In this document: in pieces, positions 25,703 to 34,265 of the stretch
Layout of the letters: each line of letters starts with the position of its first letter
Position numbering within the stretch: the first letter of the stretch is position 1
NCBI RefSeq assembly: GCF_026391055.1
Contig: NZ_JAPLET010000022.1
Span: 496,001-560,000, forward strand
Reading direction: 5' to 3'
Source: Spirosoma sp.
Lineage (GTDB): Bacteria > Bacteroidota > Bacteroidia > Cytophagales > Spirosomataceae
DNA length: 64,000 nucleotides
Program-made: the position numbers and the translations under genes
Notes under the pieces: generated by a model
Database searches by the model: none
What the model was told of the DNA's origin: nothing
The model's input: only the letters and a program-made list of their open reading frames with translations

Positions 25703-27637
25703 TCAGATTGGTAATGTTAAGGTCAGCGTTGTGCCCACATTCAGTTTACTCGCCAGATTTATTTGTCCGCCCATAAGCTTTATATATCGATTCACAATGT
25801 GAAGACCCAGGCCGGTACCCTGGATGGTTGATACATTTTTAGCCCGGAAAAACCGCTCGAACAAACGTTTCTGATCGTCTTCCGATATGCCGATTCCCTG
25901 ATCCTGTACGCTCAGTATCAGCAAGCTGTTATCGCAGAAAGCCTGTATTCTTATTTCCGATTCCGGCCCTGAATATTTTACTGCATTGGAGAGCAGATTG
26001 ATGAGGATTTTTCGAAATAGGGAAGGGTCCAGGTTAATGAAATCCGGACACGAAAGCGTAACCTCAATTGATTGCTTATGCTCAAATGCATCCTGTATAT
26101 AGTGCACCGTTTCGCTGACTAGCTGCGACAAATCAACCGCAACAGGATTTACGTTGATCTGCCCTTCCTGAAGTTTTTCCAACGATAAAAATTCTTCGAG
26201 AATGTCGTTGAGGTGCTTGACCGCGATTTTGATTCGCTCGATGTGCTTTAGTTGCCGGTCCTGCTGATTAGTGATCTCGGCGTATTTTTCGAGGAGCGAG
26301 GTGGAGGTCAAAATTGTGGTTAATGGCGTCCGAAACTCATGAGATGCCATGGAAACAAATCGGACTTTCAATTCGCTCAATTCCCGTTCAACATCCAGCG
26401 CCCGTTCCAGTTCGTTTCGTGACTGCTCCAGTTCGCTGAGTGTCTGGGAGAGCGCATGCGTCCGGTCGGCTACTTTTTGTTCCAGCTCGGCGCTGTAGCG
26501 GGCCTGTTCTTCGGCCTGCCGTTGTTGAGTAACGTCCAGAAATGTGATGATGGTACCAGTGCCCAATCTTGAAACTACCGAAAAGATGATTTTGCCATCG
26601 GGGGTTTGGGTTTCACGCCGTAACGTCTCGCCGGTTTCTACCACCTGGGTCAAAAGGGCGATCATCTGGTTGGCATTTCCCGAGAAATCAATGGAACGCA
26701 CTGTCTGATTTGAAACCTGTTGCCAGTCTGGCGGTAGCGAATTTTTTGCCTGCTCGTTAAAATAGGTATACCGGAAGTCAATGATCCGGCCTGTATCATC
26801 CAAGATAGGCTCGGCCGTCAAGATACCGATCTGCACCGACTCGCTGATGCGCAACAGAAGGTCGTTTTGCTGCTGATGAGCTTCTTCTATCTGTTTTCGG
26901 GCAGTTATATCCACATAGGTGATCATGATCCCGTCACCGAGCTGTACATATACGATGTTATACCATCTGTTTAACGGTTGGTAATAGTGCTCCCGCTCCA
27001 GAGGTATGCCCGTTTCACAAATATGCCTGAATCGGCTAATGGTATCAGGCGTTATTGATTCTGAAAAAACATCTGTAAGCAGTTGCCCGGTTATATCGGC
27101 CGCCCCCCCAATTACTGCTTTGGCAACTCGATTAACCTTCACAACACGAAAGTCCGTTATGTCGCCTAAAGGACTTCGAACTGCCTGATAAACTATGATA
27201 CCCAATAGCGTTGTTGCAAACACCCGCTCAAGTAGGGTTGTTTGCATTTCTCGTTGTATTTCGGCTTCTTTTCGCTGTGTAATATCCGTGTAGGTAACGA
27301 CAACATAGTTTTCAAAACGCCGAAAAGATGATTTCAGCCAAAGGTATAGTCCATCAGTACGGTGTGTGTACACTTCCCGATCAAGCGGTACACCCGTTTC
27401 ACTTACTTGTTTAAGGGCATTGAAGCGTTCGCTCTGGAGCCCTTCGGGGGTTAACTCACTAAATAGCCGGCCAATGGCATGCTCCATAGACAATGCCATA
27501 ACACTGGCCGATACCTGATTAGTCATCACCAACCGAAAGTCTACCACCGTATTCTGATCATCGTAAACCGTTTCAAAAACTGTAATAGCGTCTGGTAAGG
27601 CATCCAGAATCCCCTGGAGAAACGATTTTATTTCCAT
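25703..27637 (-). CDS. multi-PAS sensor histidine kinase
   Basis: The 644-residue kinase is built of three successive PAS domains (about 8-125, 130-250, 262-375). Each ends in a VVTYTDITQRKEAE, MITYVDITARKQIEE or IITFLDVTQQRQAEE linker. A coiled coil (about 377-425) and a HisKA domain follow, with the phospho-acceptor His433 in SMASHEFRTPLTTI. The HATPase domain shows NLLSNAVKYSG, VQDQGIGISEDDQKRLFERF and GTGLGLHIVNRYI. No membrane helices were seen, so it should sense a cytoplasmic signal through the PAS domains. No response regulator gene is adjacent, so its partner is elsewhere. Confidence 0.92.
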   Translation of the reverse strand: MEIKSFLQGILDALPDAITVFETVYDDQNTVVDFRLVMTNQVSASVMALSMEHAIGRLFSELTPEGLQSERFNALKQVSETGVPLDREVYTHRTDGLYLWLKSSFRRFENYVVVTYTDITQRKEAEIQREMQTTLLERVFATTLLGIIVYQAVRSPLGDITDFRVVKVNRVAKAVIGGAADITGQLLTDVFSESITPDTISRFRHICETGIPLEREHYYQPLNRWYNIVYVQLGDGIMITYVDITARKQIEEAHQQQNDLLLRISESVQIGILTAEPILDDTGRIIDFRYTYFNEQAKNSLPPDWQQVSNQTVRSIDFSGNANQMIALLTQVVETGETLRRETQTPDGKIIFSVVSRLGTGTIITFLDVTQQRQAEEQARYSAELEQKVADRTHALSQTLSELEQSRNELERALDVERELSELKVRFVSMASHEFRTPLTTILTSTSLLEKYAEITNQQDRQLKHIERIKIAVKHLNDILEEFLSLEKLQEGQINVNPVAVDLSQLVSETVHYIQDAFEHKQSIEVTLSCPDFINLDPSLFRKILINLLSNAVKYSGPESEIRIQAFCDNSLLILSVQDQGIGISEDDQKRLFERFFRAKNVSTIQGTGLGLHIVNRYIKLMGGQINLASKLNVGTTLTLTLPI

Positions 27638-27806
27638 GTATGGTGTTTGAAAGCGGATAAACGACTCGACTAATCTGAAACAATCTTAATTCATTTAAGG
27701 AAAGATACGAATAGTTAAATGTAAGAAAATGGGAGAATAATCAAAAAGCATATACTTTTAGTGTATTGAATTTGTGAATGGGTTTATGCTTTCTTGCTTA
27801 TTGCCA

Positions 27807-27894
27807 GCAAATCCAGATACAACACAAGACACTCCGCCGGGTAGACGTCATGACATCTACCCGGCGGAGTGTCTTGTGTTGTATCTGGATTTGC
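27807..27894. terminator. 88-bp loopless palindrome after the CoA-transferase gene
   Basis: The two 44-nt halves (27807-27850 and 27851-27894) are complementary at 43 positions, with no spacer. The only mismatch (27846 against 27855) becomes a G:U pair in the minus-strand RNA. It begins 18 nt after the CoA-transferase stop codon, so it should fold at the 3' end of that message. No U-run follows on the minus strand. A transcription terminator or RNA-stabilising hairpin is the simplest reading; a cruciform or protein-binding site is possible. Confidence 0.7.
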
Positions 27895-27912
27895 CCTTAA
27901 AGTCCGAACAAT

Positions 27913-29199
27913 TTATGACAACCTGCCGAACCGCTCGAACGCCTGTCGGTCCAGCTCCTCCCGGTGGTCGGGGTGGGCGATGTTGATAAGCGCCCGGGCC
28001 CGCTGACGCAGGTTCTGGCCGTAAAGGTCAGCAATGCCGTACTCCGTAACGATGTAATGAACGTGGGCGCGGGTGGTCGTTACACCGGCGCCTTCCTTTA
28101 GGAAAGGGACTATTTTACTAAGGCCTTTACTGGTCGTGGAAGGCAGCGCAATAATAGGCTTACCACCTTCCGAGAGTGATGCACCCCGTACAAAGTCCAT
28201 CTGGCCGCCTACGCCTGAATACTGATAAGTACCAATGGTATCAGCGCAAACCTGGCCGGTCAGGTCGATCTCGATAGCTGAATTGATGGCCGTGACTTTA
28301 GGATTTCGTCGGATGATGGCCGTATCGTTGGTGAAACTGGCCTGTTTCATGGCCACCCCCGGATTGTCGTCGATAAAATCATACACGCGCTGGCTGCCCA
28401 TTACGAAAGCCGAAACGATTCGGTATGGGAGTACCGTTTTGTGTTCGCCCGTGATAACGCCCCGCTCCACCAGGTCAATGACCCCGTCTGAGAACATTTC
28501 GGTATGAATACCCAGTCCTTTGTGGTGAATAAGTTCGGCTAAAGTGGCATTGGGAATGCCGCCGATACCCAACTGGAGCGTAGCCCCATCCTCAACCAGA
28601 CTGGCCACATACTGCCCGATTTTCCGATCGTCGGCGCTGATCTCTCCGGGCAGTACTTCATACACGGGTTCATCCACCTCCACAGCCGCATGTAACATCG
28701 ACGTTGGAATCAGGCCGTCGCCGTGGGTTCGGGGCACACGCGGGTTTATTTGGGCAATTACATATTTAGCCGCATGGATGGCCGCCAGCGAAATATCTAC
28801 CGATGGACCCAGGGAACAATAGCCGTGCACATCCGGCGGTGATACCTGAATAAGCGCCACGTCGATGGGTAAAATATTGCGACGGAACAAAAGGGGAATC
28901 TCGCTCAGAAATACGGGCACGTAATCGCCGATTCCCTGATTAAGCTGCTTGCGCATATTAGCCCCGATAAAGAATGAGTTTGGCCGGAATGACGACTGAA
29001 GGGTGCTGTCCAGATAGGGCAGGGGGCCTTCAGTATGCATATGGCAGACTTCCACATTGGTCAATTCACTGGCCCGGCCGACCATAGCCTTAATCAGCAC
29101 GTGGGGCGTTTGAGCAACGCTATGGATGAAAACACGATTGCCGGACTGGATAGCCGAAACGGCCTGTTCGGGGGTGGTAAGGGGAAGGATTGATGGCAT
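27913..29199 (-). CDS. acetyl-CoA hydrolase/CoA-transferase (4-hydroxybutyrate type)
   Basis: The 428-residue protein covers both halves of the acetyl-CoA hydrolase/transferase family. Features include the N-terminal GNRVFIHSVAQTPHVLIKAM, ALIQVSPPDVHGYCSLG, LQLGIGGIPNATLAEL, and IHTEMFSDGVIDL, whose Glu234 lines up with the catalytic Glu of 4-hydroxybutyrate CoA-transferases. SAIEIDLTGQVCAD and THYIVTEYG-like VHYIVTEYGIADL complete the pattern. It swaps CoA between acetyl-CoA and a short acid, or hydrolyses acetyl-CoA; the acid cannot be told from sequence. It is a cytoplasmic single gene bracketed by two unusual hairpins. Confidence 0.9.
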   Translation of the reverse strand: MPSILPLTTPEQAVSAIQSGNRVFIHSVAQTPHVLIKAMVGRASELTNVEVCHMHTEGPLPYLDSTLQSSFRPNSFFIGANMRKQLNQGIGDYVPVFLSEIPLLFRRNILPIDVALIQVSPPDVHGYCSLGPSVDISLAAIHAAKYVIAQINPRVPRTHGDGLIPTSMLHAAVEVDEPVYEVLPGEISADDRKIGQYVASLVEDGATLQLGIGGIPNATLAELIHHKGLGIHTEMFSDGVIDLVERGVITGEHKTVLPYRIVSAFVMGSQRVYDFIDDNPGVAMKQASFTNDTAIIRRNPKVTAINSAIEIDLTGQVCADTIGTYQYSGVGGQMDFVRGASLSEGGKPIIALPSTTSKGLSKIVPFLKEGAGVTTTRAHVHYIVTEYGIADLYGQNLRQRARALINIAHPDHREELDRQAFERFGRLS

Positions 29200-29206
29200 A
29201 CTAATT

Positions 29207-29277
29207 GGCTGAAACAGGCTTCGGCTGTTCTGTTCTACTGAAAAATAATACTGAAACAGCCGAAGCCTGTTTCAGCC
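29207..29277 (-). promoter_or_regulatory. two-state hairpin just before the CoA-transferase start codon
   Basis: GGCTGAAACAGGCTTCGG and the next 5 nt (29207-29229) are perfectly complementary to 29255-29277, giving a 23-bp stem with a 25-nt loop. The right arm region can also fold alone: CTGAAACAG (29251-29259) with CTGTTTCAG (29267-29275), loop 7 nt. The two folds exclude each other. The element starts 54 nt after the GH1 stop and ends 7 nt before the CoA-transferase ATG. It could end GH1 transcription or act as a leader switch for the CoA-transferase. Confidence 0.6.
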
Positions 29278-29331
29278 GTAAGCGGCATACCAACACAACG
29301 TCTGGATGCAGACAGGAGTTTTGTGAAATGA

Positions 29332-30696
29332 CTATTTATGGGCTTGTAAGATTGGACTGGCCAGCATCTGCTGAAACCATCGTCCTGATGCCTTTACAAT
29401 CCGTTGCTGCGTCCGGAAGTCGACATACACCAAGCCGAAGCGGGGCCGATAGCCCTCGGCCCATTCGAAGTTGTCGAGGAAAGTCCAGGCAAAATACCCT
29501 GCTAAAGGTATACCCTCCTGTTTGGCCCGAAGAACGTTACGCAAATAATTCTGATGGTATTCCATCCGGGCTACATCATTTACCCTGCCCTGCTCCACTG
29601 TGTCGTAAAAGGCAGCCCCGCTTTCAGTAATGTATATTTTTTTGACGCCTTCGTACTGCGCGAACTGGCGAATGATCCGGTACATACTTTCGGGGTACAC
29701 CTCCCAGCCCATTTCGGTAATCGTCTGCACGTTTCGGCGGAGGGGCGAAACGTCCTTTGCCCATAAATACGGCATGAAATACGACTGCTCGACCACCGCC
29801 CTGAAGTAGTGCTGTAGTCCAATAAAGTCAAAGTCGAAGGCTAGCCGCTCCATATCGCCCGGTTTGGCTACTTTTTTGGCTATGCCCGACAGAAACGGCA
29901 ACTCCTTTGCCGGGTAACCAAGGCCGAGGGTTGGTTCCAGAAAAAGCCGGTTGAGCAGAGCATCCACCCGGTTAGCGGCAGCCTGATCGCCGGGAGTAAA
30001 CGGGTCGATGGGTGAGCAGGAAAAAGTCGTGCCCACCTCCGCATCGGGAATATTCTGCCGCACTACCCGCCCACCTTCGGCCTGAGCCAGGGCTGTATGA
30101 TGAATGGCCGGTAACAAATTCCGGAAGCTTCGCCGGCCGGGCGCGTGCTGGCCGGTGAAATACCCAAGGATGGACGAAGCCAGTGGTTCATTAAGAATGA
30201 GCCAGTGTTTGACTTTGTGCCCAAACGCTTTCGTACAGACATCGGTGTACTCGGCAAACCAGTCGACAATCTGGCGATTGGGCCAGCCCCCTTTGTTTTC
30301 AAGCGCCTGTGGTAAGTCCCAGTGGTACAGCGTAATCCAGGGGGTTATGCCAAGCGACAGGCAGTGATCGATAAGCTGGTCGTAAAAGCGCAACCCCGCT
30401 TCGTTGATACGACCACCGTGTTTGGGGCCGAGACCATCAGGCAGAATGCGTGACCAGGAGAGCGAAAAGCGAAAAGCATCGAAGCCCATTTCTTTATGCA
30501 GCCGAAGATCTGATTCATATCGGTCGTAGAACTCGCAGGCTATATCGCCATGCTCCCCGGTTTTGATTTTACCTTTCTGATGGCTGAATGTATCCCAGAT
30601 GGATGGTCCCCGCCCGTCGCGGTCAACGGCTCCTTCAATCTGGTAAGCGGCTGTAGCCGTTCCCCAGACAAAACCGGGTCCGAAATCGTGCTTCAT
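29332..30696 (-). CDS. glycoside hydrolase family 1 beta-glucosidase
   Basis: This 454-residue enzyme has the GH1 layout throughout: FGPGFVWGTATAAYQIEGAV, GPSIWDTFSH, FRFSLSWSRILPDG, ITPWITLYHWDLPQALENKG. The acid/base Glu is in LILNEPLAS (about 168) and the nucleophile Glu in IYITESGAAF (about 359), a TESG form of the usual TENG. It closes with YFAWTFLDNFEWAEGYRPRF, the aglycone/glucose-binding end. Length is typical. No signal peptide is present, so it should work in the cytoplasm on imported beta-glucosides. It is divergent from the kinase-fold-like gene. Confidence 0.95.
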   Translation of the reverse strand: MKHDFGPGFVWGTATAAYQIEGAVDRDGRGPSIWDTFSHQKGKIKTGEHGDIACEFYDRYESDLRLHKEMGFDAFRFSLSWSRILPDGLGPKHGGRINEAGLRFYDQLIDHCLSLGITPWITLYHWDLPQALENKGGWPNRQIVDWFAEYTDVCTKAFGHKVKHWLILNEPLASSILGYFTGQHAPGRRSFRNLLPAIHHTALAQAEGGRVVRQNIPDAEVGTTFSCSPIDPFTPGDQAAANRVDALLNRLFLEPTLGLGYPAKELPFLSGIAKKVAKPGDMERLAFDFDFIGLQHYFRAVVEQSYFMPYLWAKDVSPLRRNVQTITEMGWEVYPESMYRIIRQFAQYEGVKKIYITESGAAFYDTVEQGRVNDVARMEYHQNYLRNVLRAKQEGIPLAGYFAWTFLDNFEWAEGYRPRFGLVYVDFRTQQRIVKASGRWFQQMLASPILQAHK

Positions 30697-30819
30697 AACT
30701 CGTCAAAAATCAACAATTCTCCGCCTGCTGACCAACTAACAGCGAGTGGGTTAGCCATTGGTCGGTTGAGAGTGTTGTCGTCTGCGTACATTTAAGGCAA
30801 AACTAAGCACTGACAGGTT

Positions 30820-31842
30820 ATGCCCATCATTACCCGGAAAAAGCAAATTTATTCGATAGGTAACCAGTTGAGGGACTACCTGGTTCAGTACAATCGCGAA
30901 CACCGGTTGCCTATTCAATATGCCGACCTGCTTCGGTACGATAATTCAATCGCGCTTTTCGATAAACGCGAACGTGATACCCTTTGGGAGACCGTTTTTT
31001 ATCCGGCCTCCGAGGTGGATGATATTCTACTGGCGCTCAAAACGATTTACGCCATCCTGAAAGCCGACGGAGATATGTCGGTAACCGGGCATTTAACCAT
31101 CGACCGGGTCGATTTGTGCTCCTACGGTAACACAATGCCCTTTCGGGTACGCGTTCGGAATCTGGTAAATGATAATTTCGACTATTTCTACATCAAAAAT
31201 GCCGATGCTTCCCGGATTTATGGCCTTGAACTGGAACATATTCTCTCCCCCAATCGCATCAGTTACCTGACCAGCGGGCAGACGTTGATCGAAGAACACA
31301 TAGCGGGTATACCGGGCGACATGTTCTTTGAACAGCAAATGCAGGACCCCGACCGCAACCCGGTTCGGCTATGTAAAGAATTTGTGAAATTTAATGAACG
31401 GTGCTTTGTACGGCTGTTAGGCGACATGCATTCCAGCAATTTTGTGGTGGACATCACTCCCGATTTCGATGAAGTATACTACCGAATCCGGGCTATCGAC
31501 TTCGACCAGCAATCGTACGAAGGGCGGAAATCGGTGTACATGCCACAGTATTACCGGCAAAATCAACCCATCATCGACCTTGGCCGTGCCTGCCTGACAC
31601 CCGAAAGTGTGCACCAGTATCAGGTTGAAGAGCGGTCGCTGGTGGCCGGGCGGCTGCGGGTCGAGCAAATACGGATTCATGAGTTGATGGTTGCCATGCG
31701 ACAGGATAGCCTGGCTCCGGTGAGTAATGTAGAGCAGCTTCGCGAGGCACTCAACCGGCACTACCGTACCCGAAAATTCACCAAATGCCGGACAATGGGC
31801 GATATCGTCTGGCAAAGCCTGGAAGTAGTAGCGGCTCATTGA
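30820..31842 (+). CDS. orphan protein with kinase-fold-like motifs
   Basis: I do not recognise this 340-residue family. It has no signal peptide or membrane helix. Several short motifs, in order, resemble the protein-kinase/aminoglycoside-phosphotransferase fold: FYIKNAD (Lys126, possible ATP-binding Lys), LELEHIL (around 136-142, possible helix-C Glu), LIEEHIAGIPGDMF (156-169, hinge-like), LLGDMHSSNFVV (199-210, compare GD-x-H-x-x-N catalytic loop) and IRAIDFDQQ (223-231, compare the DFG/D-F-D metal site). Order and spacing fit the fold; sequence outside the motifs does not help. It may be a kinase or kinase-like binding protein acting in the cytoplasm. It is a lone gene with its own terminator. 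Confidence 0.6.
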   Translation: MPIITRKKQIYSIGNQLRDYLVQYNREHRLPIQYADLLRYDNSIALFDKRERDTLWETVFYPASEVDDILLALKTIYAILKADGDMSVTGHLTIDRVDLCSYGNTMPFRVRVRNLVNDNFDYFYIKNADASRIYGLELEHILSPNRISYLTSGQTLIEEHIAGIPGDMFFEQQMQDPDRNPVRLCKEFVKFNERCFVRLLGDMHSSNFVVDITPDFDEVYYRIRAIDFDQQSYEGRKSVYMPQYYRQNQPIIDLGRACLTPESVHQYQVEERSLVAGRLRVEQIRIHELMVAMRQDSLAPVSNVEQLREALNRHYRTRKFTKCRTMGDIVWQSLEVVAAH

Positions 31843-31843
31843 T

Positions 31844-31897
31844 CCGTAACGGCCCGCGGCCCCAGTCCTTTGCAGGTGGGGCCGCGGGCTGTTACGG
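31844..31897. terminator. 21-bp bidirectional terminator hairpin
   Basis: Arms 31844-31864 and 31877-31897 are complementary at 20 of 21 positions with a 12-nt loop; the odd position is a G:U pair in the rightward RNA. The stem is very GC-rich (CCCGCGGCCCC core). It lies between the converging kinase-fold-like gene (ends 31842) and the Spy-like gene. Confidence 0.8.
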
Positions 31898-31922
31898 CAG
31901 GATAGATAAGAGGCTGGGCTAA

Positions 31923-32318
31923 TTAGCCGCGACGACCGTAGGGCATTGGCCGGTTGGGTCGATTGTTTTGCTGGTAGGCGAACAGCCGATCCCGTTGCGA
32001 AGAGGTGAGCACCGCCAGCACATCCTGACGTTTGCGGAGCTGAAGCTGGCGGAAACCATCCGGCGTCATGCGGGCGGTGGCAAACAACTGGTCGTAATTA
32101 TTTTCGATTTTACGGAGCTGCTTTTCCTGCCTGCGGGTCAGATTAACAATGGCATCTATACGGTCAATTTTTAGTTCGTCCTGCATTTGATCGTTGTTAT
32201 AACGACCCTGTGCCTGCGGAGCACGGTTGTCGAAGGGTCTTGAGTAAACACCCTGTGCAAAGGTGGTGGCGGTGGTAAGGGCGAATAAAGTAAGGGCGGC
32301 TGCGATTGTCTTTTTCAT
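31923..32318 (-). CDS. small secreted Spy/CpxP-like protein
   Basis: Starting at the ATG at 32318 (the longer frame uses TTG two codons earlier) the protein has 131 residues and a clear signal peptide, MKKTIAAALTLFALTTATTFAQ. The mature part is helical and rich in Arg, Gln and Asn: DELKIDRIDAIVNLTRRQEK, IENNYDQLF, TPDGFRQLQLRKRQDVLAVL, TSSQRDRLFAYQQ. It ends in a PNRPMPYGRRG tail. The L-T-x-x-Q motif pair (LTRRQ, LTSSQ) is like that of Spy/CpxP periplasmic chaperones and related Bacteroidota proteins. A periplasmic chaperone or stress role is likely but not proven. Confidence 0.7.
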   Translation of the reverse strand: MKKTIAAALTLFALTTATTFAQGVYSRPFDNRAPQAQGRYNNDQMQDELKIDRIDAIVNLTRRQEKQLRKIENNYDQLFATARMTPDGFRQLQLRKRQDVLAVLTSSQRDRLFAYQQNNRPNRPMPYGRRG

Positions 32319-32439
32319 GATCAAGTTGCTTGTTTTTATGGGTTACTTGATCGTTAGAGGTAAATCGGTGGCGCGCGTTTAATGGGGGAGTAGGGCCTAC
32401 TTGCCGAATGCCCGTTTTTACGGTCCGAATCGCCTTGTT

Positions 32440-33456
32440 TTACGCCTGAATGGCCTTTTCTTTTTGTTCCTGCCGGTGGGCCATACCCTGAGCGATGATA
32501 CTGGCCACAATTAGCTGAAGGGCGTGGTATACCATAATGGGCAGCAGCACAACCCCGGCAATGTTGCCCGGGAACAGTACGTTGGCCATGACGCTGCCCT
32601 GCACCAGCGATTTTTTAGAACCGCAGAACAACGCCGTAATGCGGTCTTCCCGGTTAAAGTTTAACAAACGACTGAGGAGGTGAATAAAACCGAAAATAAG
32701 GAAGAACAAGCTCAGCATCATGCCCGCTAGTTCGAGTAAGTCACCTGCTGAGTAGCTGGCGAATAAGTTGAGCGAAAACGATTCACAGAATGCCGTATAG
32801 ACGATCAGCAGAATAGTCAGCTGGTCGAAGTAGCGTAGATATGATTTATGTCGTTCGGCAAACCAGCCTAGTCGCCGATTCAGCAGCAGACCCAGTATCA
32901 CGGGAACAATGACCTGAATTGTCAGCTTCCCAATCACACTATTGAGATCATACTGGCCATTGGTACTGCTCAGCAGATAGCTCATCCAGAGTGGAGTAAT
33001 AAACACGCCAATCAGGCTGGAGATACTGGCATTGAAGATAGCAGCCGGAATGTTGCCACCAGCAATGGAAACCATCACGATAGATGACGACACCGTAGAG
33101 GGTAGGGCTGCTACGTAGAAAATGCCCAGCCAAAGTAATTCGGTATCAGGCGTCATAAGAAACGAACGCGCTGCCAGCACAACGGCGGGGAAGACAATAA
33201 AGGTGGACGAATGAATGAGTAGATGCAGCCGGTAGTTACGCAGCCCTTCCTTTAACTGGTCGAAATTCAGGCGAAGTCCATAGAAAAAGAAAATCAGGGT
33301 AACGCCATAATTGGCCAGCGCCGACAGCGAAAATGGGCCTTCCTGAATCCCGGGTTCGGGCCAGAGTTTAGCCAGGCCAATCATAGCTAACAGGGCAAGA
33401 ATGAACCAGTCGAGCCCAACACGGGCCAAAAGAGAGCCTAACGAAGTTTTTGCCAT
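32440..33456 (-). CDS. SBF-like (bile acid:sodium symporter family) membrane protein
   Basis: The 338-residue integral membrane protein has about ten hydrophobic helices. It matches the SBF-like branch: VGLDWFILALLAMIGLAKLW, VTLIFFFYGLRLNFDQLKEG, YVAALPSTVSSSIVMVSIAG, SSLIGVFITPLWMSYLL, IVPVILGLLLNRRLG and FCGSKKSLVQGSVMANVLF. These are the conserved family helices with the crossed-helix substrate site (PSTVSSS and KKSLVQG). It probably moves an organic anion with sodium or protons. The substrate is unknown. It is a single gene. Confidence 0.88.
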   Translation of the reverse strand: MAKTSLGSLLARVGLDWFILALLAMIGLAKLWPEPGIQEGPFSLSALANYGVTLIFFFYGLRLNFDQLKEGLRNYRLHLLIHSSTFIVFPAVVLAARSFLMTPDTELLWLGIFYVAALPSTVSSSIVMVSIAGGNIPAAIFNASISSLIGVFITPLWMSYLLSSTNGQYDLNSVIGKLTIQVIVPVILGLLLNRRLGWFAERHKSYLRYFDQLTILLIVYTAFCESFSLNLFASYSAGDLLELAGMMLSLFFLIFGFIHLLSRLLNFNREDRITALFCGSKKSLVQGSVMANVLFPGNIAGVVLLPIMVYHALQLIVASIIAQGMAHRQEQKEKAIQA

Positions 33457-33581
33457 AAAATCCGGGAATGTGTCCGTAAACCTATCAAATAATTGTCCAG
33501 CCCTGACTAGTTTGCCCCGAATCTGGTTAAATCCATCCCGTATTTATAAAACAAACCTGCATCAATCATACACAAAACGAT

Positions 33582-34175
33582 ATGAAAACTGAAAAAGAAA
33601 AAATGCTCGCCGGGGAGTTGTATAACGCGCTCGATCCGGAACTTACGCAGGAGCGAATCCACACTCGGTTACTGCTGAAAGCATTGAACGAAAGTCCGGA
33701 AGACCAGCCTGAACGTCGAACCCGAGTATTACAGGAGTTGATTCCAAATTCGGGTAAAGGATTTTGGATGCAACCTCCGTTCTTTTGCGATTACGGATAC
33801 AACATCATTCTGGGTGATAATGTCTTTTTTAATTTCAACTGTGTGGTGCTGGATGTAATGACCGTTACCATTGGAAGCAGAACCTTGTTTGGCCCTAATG
33901 TGCAGATCTACGCAGCAACCCATCCAATAAACTGGAGCGAACGGGCATCCGGACTTGAGTATGCAAAACCCGTTACCATTGGGGAGGATGTCTGGATTGG
34001 CGGTAGCGTTGTCATTTGTCCCGGTGTAACTATAGGCGACCGGAGCGTGATTGGCGCGGGGAGTGTGGTTACGCGCGATATACCAGACGATGTATTTGCG
34101 GCTGGTAATCCATGCAAGGTCATCCGCAAACTGACAGAGTCGGAAACGAATGAGTCAGCTAGACAAGTCGAATGA
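33582..34175 (+). CDS. maltose/galactoside O-acetyltransferase family
   Basis: The 197-residue left-handed beta-helix acetyltransferase starts with the Mac domain (KEKMLAGELYNALDPELTQE). It continues with PFFCDYGYNIILGDNVFFNF and hexapeptide repeats through VTIGEDVWIGGSVVICPGVT and VIGAGSVVTRDIPDDVFAAG, ending NPCKVIRKL. The catalytic His is in YAATHPINW. Members transfer acetyl from acetyl-CoA to a sugar 6-hydroxyl and work as trimers in the cytoplasm. Length and motifs fit the Maa/LacA type; the exact sugar is not known. Confidence 0.93.
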   Translation: MKTEKEKMLAGELYNALDPELTQERIHTRLLLKALNESPEDQPERRTRVLQELIPNSGKGFWMQPPFFCDYGYNIILGDNVFFNFNCVVLDVMTVTIGSRTLFGPNVQIYAATHPINWSERASGLEYAKPVTIGEDVWIGGSVVICPGVTIGDRSVIGAGSVVTRDIPDDVFAAGNPCKVIRKLTESETNESARQVE

Positions 34176-34216
34176 AACCTGAATCAGATTCGGGAAACTA
34201 CTAGCCGAGCGATTAT

Positions 34217-34265
34217 GAACAAACCAAAAGACTGTACAACTTTGTTAGCGTGTCTTTTGGTCGTT
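34217..34265. terminator. hairpin overlapping the end of the small unknown gene
   Basis: ACCAAAAGAC near 34223-34232 pairs perfectly with GTCTTTTGGT near 34252-34261, with GAAC/GTTC pairing beyond. It lies between converging genes and its right arm is inside the last codons of the 34245 gene, so the two genes share a compact terminator. Confidence 0.55.

Noticed and set aside
27807..27894. Palindrome as the end of an insertion sequence or an attachment site
   Set aside because: No transposase or integrase, no target duplication and no second copy were seen in the window.
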